NCBI RefSeq assembly: GCF_019336435.1
Contig: NZ_JAHWXQ010000002.1
Location: forward strand, 434,001-498,000
Length of the DNA: 64,000 bases
Reading direction: 5' to 3'
Origin: Pontibacter populi
Lineage (GTDB): Bacteria; Bacteroidota; Bacteroidia; Cytophagales; Hymenobacteraceae
This document shows positions 57,089-64,000 of the stretch, piece by piece (position 1 is the first letter of the stretch; each line of letters begins with the position of its first letter). The notes below the pieces were generated by a model that worked only from the letters and a program-made list of their open reading frames with translations, did not search any database and was not told the origin of the DNA. The translations under genes were made by a program, and so were the position numbers.

Positions 57089-58104
57089 ATACAGGCAGGT
57101 TCTCTTTCTTAAGCAGATTCAGATCGCCGAAGGCTCTGGTACTGATGTATCATCGCGTTGGCATACCTGATACAGATATATGGGAAATGACTGTCACTCC
57201 TGAGAATTTTGAGCAACAGCTACAGGCCTTAAAAAAAACAGGAAACGTTATTAAACTACAGGAATTGATAGATGGGCTAAAAGCTAAAAAACTAATGAAC
57301 AACAGCATAGCTCTTACCTTTGACGATGGATACGCTGACAATTATGAAAACGCTAAACAGCTGCTTGAAATGTACCAGTTGCCCTGTACATTTTTCATTT
57401 CTTCGGGCCTGATAAATAAAGACGAAGAATTCTGGTGGGACGAACTAGCCAGCATCATATTCAAATCCAAGGTTTTGCCAGTCACGATATCTATAACTAT
57501 AAACCATACTTTTATAAATATGCATCTGAAGGATGAGGTTGCTTTAGATGAACGCCAGATAGCAATAAACGCCTCGTGGAAAGCCTGCACAGATCCTCCA
57601 CCTACGCTGCGCTGCGAACTATATCTGAAACTATGGGAGGCACTCAAACCACTGCCTTATACTGAGCAAAGAAAAGAATTAAGCAAAATACGTGCATGGG
57701 CCAATCATACTTTACCCAGGGCTCCAAAGAACAAATGCATGTCCGCCATTCAACTTCAGGATCTGGCCCGTAACGAATTGTTTGATATAGGCGCTCATAC
57801 AGTTACCCATCCGTCATTAAAGTGCTACAACTATAAGATACAACAATCTGAACTTAGGGATAACAAAGAATTTCTTAATCGATTAACAGGTAGACCTATA
57901 AACCTATTAACGTATCCGTATGGCAACTATAATACCGAAACTATAAAAGCTACTGAAGAAGCTGGTTTCGACGCTGCCTTCACCACAGAGGAAATCCCAG
58001 TAAGGCATCACTCCCAACTGTATAGTTTAGGAAGGTTCCAGGTGCTGAACCTTCCGAGGCCTGGGTTCGAGCGTGCAATACACTATTGGCAACAGTTAAA
58101 GTAA
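57085..58104 (+). CDS. Polysaccharide deacetylase family protein
   Basis: 339 residues with the NodB fold: LMYHRVGIPD near residue 20, TFDDGYADN near 78 (the metal-binding Asp-Asp), the metal-binding IGAHTVTHPSL near 232-242, and LLTYPYGNYN. There is no signal peptide, so it probably acts in the cytoplasm on a lipid-linked or soluble intermediate. It starts inside the stop of the preceding gene (ATGA), so translation is coupled. Confidence 0.9.
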   Translation: MNTGRFSFLSRFRSPKALVLMYHRVGIPDTDIWEMTVTPENFEQQLQALKKTGNVIKLQELIDGLKAKKLMNNSIALTFDDGYADNYENAKQLLEMYQLPCTFFISSGLINKDEEFWWDELASIIFKSKVLPVTISITINHTFINMHLKDEVALDERQIAINASWKACTDPPPTLRCELYLKLWEALKPLPYTEQRKELSKIRAWANHTLPRAPKNKCMSAIQLQDLARNELFDIGAHTVTHPSLKCYNYKIQQSELRDNKEFLNRLTGRPINLLTYPYGNYNTETIKATEEAGFDAAFTTEEIPVRHHSQLYSLGRFQVLNLPRPGFERAIHYWQQLK

Positions 58105-58111
58105 CCAAGTT

Positions 58112-59044
58112 ATGCCTAATTCACCGCTGGTATCAGTTATAATTCCTTTTTTAAATGAGGAAGATTTTCTTTCAGAAGCGATAGAAAGTGTACTGGCGCA
58201 AAAATATACGCATTGGGAATTGATTCTTGTTGATGATGGCTCTACCGACACGAGTACAGCAATAGCAAAGGAATACGCAAAAAAGTCTGGAAACAAAATT
58301 CACTATACTGAACATGATACGCATAGTAACAAAGGGTTAAGCGCAAGTAGAAACCAGGGAATAAGGCATTCGAGGGGAGAACTTATCGCTTTTCTTGATG
58401 CAGATGACGCCTGGCTACCTGACAAGCTTCTGAACCAGGTAGCTATCTTTTATAAATATCCCGACGTTTCGATGGTCGCTGAAGCATCCCTTTACTGGTT
58501 CAGCTGGCGCATTCCTGACAAAAAAGATATTCCTGTAACAATTGGCGCGCCACAAAATAGAGCCTACAGGCCCATGGAATTGCTCCATTACCTGTACCCC
58601 CTGAAAAAAGGGGCTGCCCCCTGCCCTTCCGGCTTAATCGTATCAAGGCAGGCTATTAACAGGTGTGGTGGATTTGAGGAAAGCTTCGCACGAGAATACC
58701 AGTTGTATGAAGATCAGGCTTTCCTTCTTAAGATATATTTAAAAGAGAGCGTTTACATTTCCTCCTTATGCCACAACTGGTACAGGCAACGAGCCGGATC
58801 TATTGTACAGAAAGTAAAATCTGATGGACATTATGATAAGGTGCGTATGTACTTCCTAGAGTGGATGGAGAATTATTTAAACAAGGAGCGCATAACGAAT
58901 CAAGACGTACATAAACTTTTAAGGGCTGCGCTTCTCCCTTACCGGAAACCAAATACTTTTTATATTACCGTTTACCTACCTGTAAAAGTGAAAGGTGTCA
59001 TAAAAAAAGGGTTAAAAAAAATACTGCCATCATGCCTGCTTTAA
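58112..59044 (+). CDS. Family 2 glycosyltransferase
   Basis: 310 residues: VSVIIPFLNEEDFLSEAI, the donor motif LILVDDGSTDTSTAIA, and the metal-binding AFLDADDAWLPDK near residue 95. The late YQLYEDQAFLLKIYL motif is usual for the acceptor side. It adds a sugar to the chain exported by Wzm/Wzt. It overlaps the next gene by 13 bases. Confidence 0.93.
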   Translation: MPNSPLVSVIIPFLNEEDFLSEAIESVLAQKYTHWELILVDDGSTDTSTAIAKEYAKKSGNKIHYTEHDTHSNKGLSASRNQGIRHSRGELIAFLDADDAWLPDKLLNQVAIFYKYPDVSMVAEASLYWFSWRIPDKKDIPVTIGAPQNRAYRPMELLHYLYPLKKGAAPCPSGLIVSRQAINRCGGFEESFAREYQLYEDQAFLLKIYLKESVYISSLCHNWYRQRAGSIVQKVKSDGHYDKVRMYFLEWMENYLNKERITNQDVHKLLRAALLPYRKPNTFYITVYLPVKVKGVIKKGLKKILPSCLL

Positions 59045-60090
59045 CTGTTCTTATGCCTGTTTTTAACGCTGAAAGATTTCTATCAGAAGCAATAGACAGT
59101 ATTTTACAGCAGACATTTCAGGACTTTGAATTTATAATTATCGATGACGGATCCAGTGATAAAAGTGTTTCTATTATACAGTCTTATTCCGATCCGCGCA
59201 TACGCTTCTATGCAAACAAGGAGAACATTGGTATTTCTGAAACACTTAATAAAGGCATAAAATTGGCTGAAGCACCATGGATAGCCCGTATGGATGCTGA
59301 TGATATTAGTTACCCGGAAAGACTCGAAAAGCAAATGGCCTACCTGGAAGCTAACCCTGATTGCGGAATGGTCTCGACACAAACACGGGTAATTTCAGAA
59401 ACAGGGAATGTACTAAGAATAGACCGGATCAGGAGCGAACATTTTTATTATAACATGGCTTTCATCTGCTGGATATATCATCCCACAGTATTATTCAGTA
59501 AAACGGCAGTACAGGAAGCAGGGATGTATACGGCAACTTACTCAGAGGACTTCGAGCTTTTTTGGCAGATCTCCAGAAGATATAAGATTTATAACCTACC
59601 AACTATACTGTTAGACTATCGTGTAACAGACCAAAGCCTGCACCAAATTCTAAAAAGAGCGGAATATGATAATGCACAACAAGAGCAGGTGCTAAGAAAC
59701 CTGCGTTATTATGCCGGTAACAACTATAACTTGCCTTCCAGTTTTATAGCATGTTTCAGGCATAACTTCGAACCACTAAAAAAAGAGTTGAACCTTGATA
59801 AAATCATTGCCTGCGTTAAAGAATTAGACTATTTAACAGAGTGTATACTTGCAAAAGAAAACCCTAATTATGACGCTACGGCAATCAGAACAGCTGCGAA
59901 GTATAAGAAACATTACATCTTAACTAATTTATCAGATGGTCTGCCATTAGCGCAGAGAGCCTATCTTTGGCTAAGGTTGGAATCACTTAGAACTATTTTA
60001 AAGCTCCTGAAAAGTAATCTGATTAACGGTATAAAAGATCGTTCCTTCTCTAATAAAAGCCGTTCAATAATGTCCCTACATATGTTTTAA
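59032..60090 (+). CDS. Family 2 glycosyltransferase
   Basis: 352 residues: LTVLMPVFNAERFLSEAIDSIL, FIIIDDGSSDKSVSIIQSY and the metal-binding RMDADDISYPERLEKQ, a DADD/ER signature typical of GT2 enzymes in polysaccharide loci. It starts within the preceding gene. The 118-base AT-rich gap after it separates it from the last two glycosyltransferases. Confidence 0.93.
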   Translation: MPALTVLMPVFNAERFLSEAIDSILQQTFQDFEFIIIDDGSSDKSVSIIQSYSDPRIRFYANKENIGISETLNKGIKLAEAPWIARMDADDISYPERLEKQMAYLEANPDCGMVSTQTRVISETGNVLRIDRIRSEHFYYNMAFICWIYHPTVLFSKTAVQEAGMYTATYSEDFELFWQISRRYKIYNLPTILLDYRVTDQSLHQILKRAEYDNAQQEQVLRNLRYYAGNNYNLPSSFIACFRHNFEPLKKELNLDKIIACVKELDYLTECILAKENPNYDATAIRTAAKYKKHYILTNLSDGLPLAQRAYLWLRLESLRTILKLLKSNLINGIKDRSFSNKSRSIMSLHMF

Positions 60091-60208
60091 GCTCACTTAT
60101 TTTATAATTTATATTATAAAATATATCCCTATAATTCTACAAGGTTCAGTATAATCCGTATAACTAGTTCAACCGTGTGCTAAGTCTGAATTAAAAGTAT
60201 TGCCTTTG

Positions 60209-61189
60209 ATGAGTATTATTACTTTAGAGCCACCTGCTATACAACCTGCACTGCAACTAAAACAGAACCCTATCCTATCTGTGATGATCCCTGTATACAA
60301 TTGCGGTCAGTTTATAGCAGAAGCATTAAAGAGTGTGTTGGAGCAGGGATTTTCGGAAGAGGAAATGCAGATAGAGGTAGTTGATGATGATAGTACTGAT
60401 ATTGATGTTGAGGCACTGGTGAGCCAGGTTGGAAAGGGAAGAATAAGATACTTTAAACAACCAAATAACGTAGGCAGCCTTAAGAATTTTACCACCTGCA
60501 TTAACCGTGCTGAAGGTAAACTGATTCATCTGTTACACGGTGATGACAAGGTTAAACCGAGGTATTATGACAAGATTCTTGAGCTGTTTAAAAAATATCC
60601 CCAGGCAGGTGCTGCCTTTACACGGTATAGTTGCATAGATGAGAACGGCACAAAACTACAGGACAAAAGCGTTGAGATGGCGCAAGAGGGAATACTAAAA
60701 AACTGGTTACTAACTATAGGAGAGCGACAGCGCATACAATACGCAGCCATAACAGTCAGGCGAGCCGTCTACGAGCAGCTTGGCGGGTTCTTAGGACCGA
60801 ACTATGGCGAGGACTGGGAAATGTGGGTGAGAATTGCAAAGCACTATCCTATTGCCTACTCTCCGGCTATTTTGGCTGATTACAGGATGCATACAAGTTC
60901 TATATCAGGTAAAAAGTTCCTGACCGGAGAACACCTGCAGGACTTGTACTATGTCATGCTACTAATTCAGAAACACCTTCCGCAGGACAAAAAGCAAAGC
61001 ATCCTTAACAAATCAAGAAAATACTATGCGTCCTATGGTATCAAAGTAGCAGAAAAGCTCTGGAATACGCTTCATGACAAACAAGTTGTAAAGGCACAGA
61101 TAAGGCAATCTTTGAACCTGCACAGCAGCCTGAAGCTATATGTACTGATCGGAATACTTTATTACAAAATTACATTTAGCAGTGCATGA
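60209..61189 (+). CDS. Family 2 glycosyltransferase
   Basis: About 326 residues from the ATG at 60209; an in-frame TTG lies at 60200. Motifs: LSVMIPVYNCGQFIAEALKSVLEQG, a slightly unusual donor motif IEVVDDDSTDIDVE, and HLLHGDDKVKPRYYDKI in place of the usual DxD. The late GEDWEMWVRIA is the acceptor motif. It overlaps the next gene by 4 bases (ATGA). Confidence 0.92.
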   Translation: MSIITLEPPAIQPALQLKQNPILSVMIPVYNCGQFIAEALKSVLEQGFSEEEMQIEVVDDDSTDIDVEALVSQVGKGRIRYFKQPNNVGSLKNFTTCINRAEGKLIHLLHGDDKVKPRYYDKILELFKKYPQAGAAFTRYSCIDENGTKLQDKSVEMAQEGILKNWLLTIGERQRIQYAAITVRRAVYEQLGGFLGPNYGEDWEMWVRIAKHYPIAYSPAILADYRMHTSSISGKKFLTGEHLQDLYYVMLLIQKHLPQDKKQSILNKSRKYYASYGIKVAEKLWNTLHDKQVVKAQIRQSLNLHSSLKLYVLIGILYYKITFSSA

Positions 61190-62256
61190 GAACAGGAATA
61201 TCAGTAGTTATCTGCTCTTATAATGGCGCAGAGCTACTCCCGGAAACCATAAAGCACCTCGTTCAACAGAAAGTAAGCCTAGGTTTAAGCTGGGAGATCA
61301 TTATAATAGACAATGCCTCTACCGACAATACAGCTGAAGTAGCAATTTCAGAATGGAGAAAGTATCAGATTGCTGTTAGTTTTTCCGTACTTAAACAACC
61401 TAAGCAGGGCTTAACCTTTGCCCGCGAGCTTGCTTTGGAGCAGGCAAAATATAAATTCGTTTTATTCTGCGACGATGATAATTGGCTAAGCCCTGATTAT
61501 GTAAACTGCGCATACGAAATTATGGACCGGCAGCCCAATATTGGGATACTTGGAGGAAATGGCACATTGGAATTCGAGACTAACCCACCATTGTGGGCTG
61601 CCAGCCTTTCGTCATTTGCAAATGGCCCTCAAGCTATAGCATCGGGCAAAGTAGAAAATAACATTGTCTATGGTGCGGGGTTCACAATACGAAAGTCTGC
61701 TTATGAATCATTAGTCAGAGCAGGATATAAACCCCTATTATCGGATAGGTCCGGTAATTCTCTGAGTGCTGGTGGCGATTATGAACTCTGTTATGCTATT
61801 ACTCTTATAGGCTATGATATCTGGTATGAAGAAAATCTGAAGTTTAAGCACTTCATGCCCGCTAAAAGAATAAACTGGAATTATTGTGTCCGCTTGTATA
61901 AGGAGGGAGCGGAATGTTTAACTGTGCTAACACCATACCGTCTGCGTGTAAATAAGAACGTCACTAGTACGCTATCATTTAACATAAACCTCTTTAAAAC
62001 TTTCCTAAACCAATCGAAGAAGCTGCTTCCTTTACTGATACAGAAATTTAAACTACAGCCTGATTCGGAAGAAGCGAAGTTAAATTTATTAAAAATAACT
62101 GCTTTAAAAGCAAGAATACTTAGCCTCAGGAATATTAAAGGTATGCAACAGAATTTTTTTAAAATTCTTACAATTAAACATCAGGTTAATAGGTATAACC
62201 AAAGAATGATCACTCCTTCAAAGGCTTCATCCAAACATATAAAAAGTGCTATATAA
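61186..62256 (+). CDS. Family 2 glycosyltransferase
   Basis: 356 residues: ISVVICSYNGAELLPETIKHLV, the donor motif IIIIDNASTDNTAEV, and FVLFCDDDNWLSPDY as metal-binding motif. GGDYELCYAITLIGYDIWYEENLKFKH resembles the acceptor region of the protein at 54176, so the two belong to the same GT2 branch. It ends the second plus-strand operon. Confidence 0.92.
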   Translation: MRTGISVVICSYNGAELLPETIKHLVQQKVSLGLSWEIIIIDNASTDNTAEVAISEWRKYQIAVSFSVLKQPKQGLTFARELALEQAKYKFVLFCDDDNWLSPDYVNCAYEIMDRQPNIGILGGNGTLEFETNPPLWAASLSSFANGPQAIASGKVENNIVYGAGFTIRKSAYESLVRAGYKPLLSDRSGNSLSAGGDYELCYAITLIGYDIWYEENLKFKHFMPAKRINWNYCVRLYKEGAECLTVLTPYRLRVNKNVTSTLSFNINLFKTFLNQSKKLLPLLIQKFKLQPDSEEAKLNLLKITALKARILSLRNIKGMQQNFFKILTIKHQVNRYNQRMITPSKASSKHIKSAI

Positions 62257-62673
62257 GAACTAAAGCTCAATATGATGTCTTGATTCAACATTTCAGCAGA
62301 CGAATCTCGCCCTTCATCACATCAACAGCTCCATTAAACAACACATTTACATTCTCTTCCGGATACTTTTCCCGTTTTAACCTGCTTAATGTTTTCAGGG
62401 ACAAATTCTGCTATTATACGAACGATTTTAGAACACGGTAAATATAAACATTCTAAAAATTAATATAAACTATTAGCGATCATAATTATTGATATTTCGT
62501 AAATAATTGAAAGAAAGTGATTAATTATTCACCTCTTATTATACACCCCAACTTACCATACTAGTACATTAAGTTTACTCGCTGCTGTTTGTTTAGCTCC
62601 GGTTAAAGCCTAGTAAGAATTTCGTGCTTTGATGATATTATTTAGAATGCTATCAATTATTATTCTATAGGCT
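62257..62673. other. Intergenic region before the secreted protein
   Basis: About 420 AT-rich bases. No gene, clear terminator or full promoter consensus was seen. Confidence 0.4.
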
Positions 62674-64000
62674 ATGATAAAAAAATTTACCCTTCTTGTA
62701 ATCGGGATGGTTCTGCTTTCAATAAATCTGCATGCACAATTCAATAGTGTCGAAAACTTAAAAAAAACAGCTATATCTGCTAGTACTGGTGAGAAGCCAC
62801 AATCTAAAGTATGGACATATGCCTGCGAACATTGGGCTGTTTTTCCTAATGCAGATGGCACTTTCCTCTGGCAGTTAAACGGAACATCCTGGTCAAAAAA
62901 ACTAAAGCTATCTCCTAGTACCACTTCTAAAGCCGATTGTAAGGTTATTGGTAATGTCACGCACATCCTGCTGTTTCAGGGCACTTCTTCTCAATTAGTT
63001 TCTCTTGAGTATAACACTTCCTCAAACAGCTATCGCCTATGGGGACCAAGGGCGGCAACAGTGAGTATAACGCTGGATGCTGATGTGGAAACAGCAACTA
63101 TAGATGTTGATGGAAACGGGCGGATGTGGCTTGCATCAGATGGGCTGGATAAAATAAATGTGAGATGGAGTGATGCACCTTATACAGAGTGGAGCGGGGC
63201 AATAACCCTTGCAACCGGTATAAACATAGATGATATAGGAGCTGTGGTTGCGTTGCCCGGAAAAGTGGGTGTATTCTGGTCAGATCAGAACAGGAAGCAG
63301 TTCGGGTTCAGGACACATGAAGATGGTACAAACCCAACTGTGTGGTCAAAAGACGAAGTACCTGCTTCACAGGCTGCACGAGATGTAGGTAAAGGCATGG
63401 CTAACGATCATATTAACATGGCTGTTGCGAGTGATGGTACCTTGTATTGTGCCATAAAAACTGAATTTAGATTAGAATTTGAAAAATTGCCTTATCCTTT
63501 ACTGGGACTTCTGGTCCGCCGGCCTTCAGGCAAATGGGATGACTTATATGACGTAACAAAAACAGGTACTAGGCCCATAGTTCTGCTGAATGAAAAACTT
63601 AACAAAATACGTGTGGTTTATACTTCGGATGACCCAGGCGGAGATATCATTTATAAAGAGTCAAGTACATCCGACATTATTTTCAGGGAGCCTATAATGC
63701 TGATTAAAGGATTTTATAATGATGTAACGAGTAGTAAGGATAGTGTTGGCTCAGAGGTGGTTATATTAGCTTCAAATAAAAACAATCTGGTTGGAGTACT
63801 TGCATCTGACATACCTGATCCTACAGACATCTGTAATATGAGAGAAATGTTTTTAGCTTACCCTAACCCATTCAATGTAACATCCACACTTCTCTTTAAC
63901 TTCAAACATGAAACTGAGTATGCACTTGTTTTATATGATAGTAAAGGAGCTAAAGTAGCGACAGTAGGTAAAGGCAAATCAGGGGCTGTTATACAAAACA
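62674..64000 (+). CDS. Secreted protein with type IX secretion C-terminal sorting domain, 3' end beyond the window
   Basis: At least 442 residues. A signal peptide (KKFTLLVIGMVLLSINLHA-Q) is followed by a body with repeated Trp and aromatic strand motifs (WAVFPNADGTFLWQLNG, GNGRMWLASDGLDKINVRWS, SDGTLYCAIKTEF) that suggest a beta-propeller of the sialidase or exo-alginate type; this is inferred from pattern. From about residue 390 the sequence MFLAYPNPFNVTSTLLFNF, then ALVLYDSKGAKVATV, is the type IX secretion type A sorting domain, so the protein is probably attached to the cell surface or released. The domain is cut off by the window end. Confidence 0.8.
   Translation, partial: MIKKFTLLVIGMVLLSINLHAQFNSVENLKKTAISASTGEKPQSKVWTYACEHWAVFPNADGTFLWQLNGTSWSKKLKLSPSTTSKADCKVIGNVTHILLFQGTSSQLVSLEYNTSSNSYRLWGPRAATVSITLDADVETATIDVDGNGRMWLASDGLDKINVRWSDAPYTEWSGAITLATGINIDDIGAVVALPGKVGVFWSDQNRKQFGFRTHEDGTNPTVWSKDEVPASQAARDVGKGMANDHINMAVASDGTLYCAIKTEFRLEFEKLPYPLLGLLVRRPSGKWDDLYDVTKTGTRPIVLLNEKLNKIRVVYTSDDPGGDIIYKESSTSDIIFREPIMLIKGFYNDVTSSKDSVGSEVVILASNKNNLVGVLASDIPDPTDICNMREMFLAYPNPFNVTSTLLFNFKHETEYALVLYDSKGAKVATVGKGKSGAVIQN

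Noticed and set aside
62610..62966. 118-codon minus-strand frame near the right end
   Set aside because: It overlaps the start of the type IX cargo gene, which has a signal peptide and sorting domain.

Overview
The window looks like chromosomal DNA of a Bacteroidota bacterium, most likely Cytophagales/Hymenobacteraceae (Pontibacter-like). That rank is inferred; the phylum is better supported. Evidence: a TonB receptor with an N-terminal carboxypeptidase-like domain, a GH97 glucosidase, an UpxY-type NusG paralog in a capsule locus, a type IX secretion sorting domain, a TAnnTTTG-type promoter, and few Shine-Dalgarno sequences. No rRNA, tRNA, CRISPR array, insertion sequence or phage gene was recognised.

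Left part (1-23 kb, mostly minus strand). A partial TonB-dependent receptor is followed by a denitrification operon, nirK-nirV-SCO-porin. A perfect Crp/Fnr-type inverted repeat lies upstream of nirK. Next comes a sensory block: a phytochrome photosensory module with no kinase of its own, a giant CheB-CheR-PAS-histidine kinase, a single-domain receiver, and a separate NarL-type kinase/regulator pair. Between the two sets is a broken SpoIIAA/STAS-like gene. Then follow small envelope genes (a one-TM protein, a PRC-barrel/SHOCT protein, lipocalin-like secreted proteins) and a GH97 alpha-glucosidase.

Right part (23-62 kb) is a large surface-polysaccharide locus. It runs wza/wzc-type export and tyrosine-kinase genes, then an UpxY antiterminator behind a 211-base leader. 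After that comes a plus-strand run to 41.96 kb: an NTase-P-loop kinase fusion, flippase, APH-like kinase, glycosyltransferases, polymerase, DUF354, acetyltransferase-like protein, AsnB, second flippase and pyruvyl transferase. A convergent minus-strand operon (48.5 to 42.0 kb) carries the initiating sugar transferase, a lyase-like protein, a deacetylase, a DegT aminotransferase and a second acetyltransferase-like protein. A lipoprotein paralog of the lyase follows, then 1.2 kb of AT-rich DNA, then a second plus-strand operon with Wzm/Wzt and six glycosyltransferases, one fused to a methyltransferase. The locus therefore holds the parts of both a Wzx/Wzy and an ABC-type pathway. The window ends inside a secreted protein carrying a type IX sorting domain.

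The most unusual signal is a 10-bp palindrome, AACTATAGTT, with its half forms. It recurs in coding and intergenic DNA, is dense in the first 23 kb, and is nearly absent in perfect form from most of the polysaccharide locus. Several copies sit directly on stop codons. All counts were made by eye.
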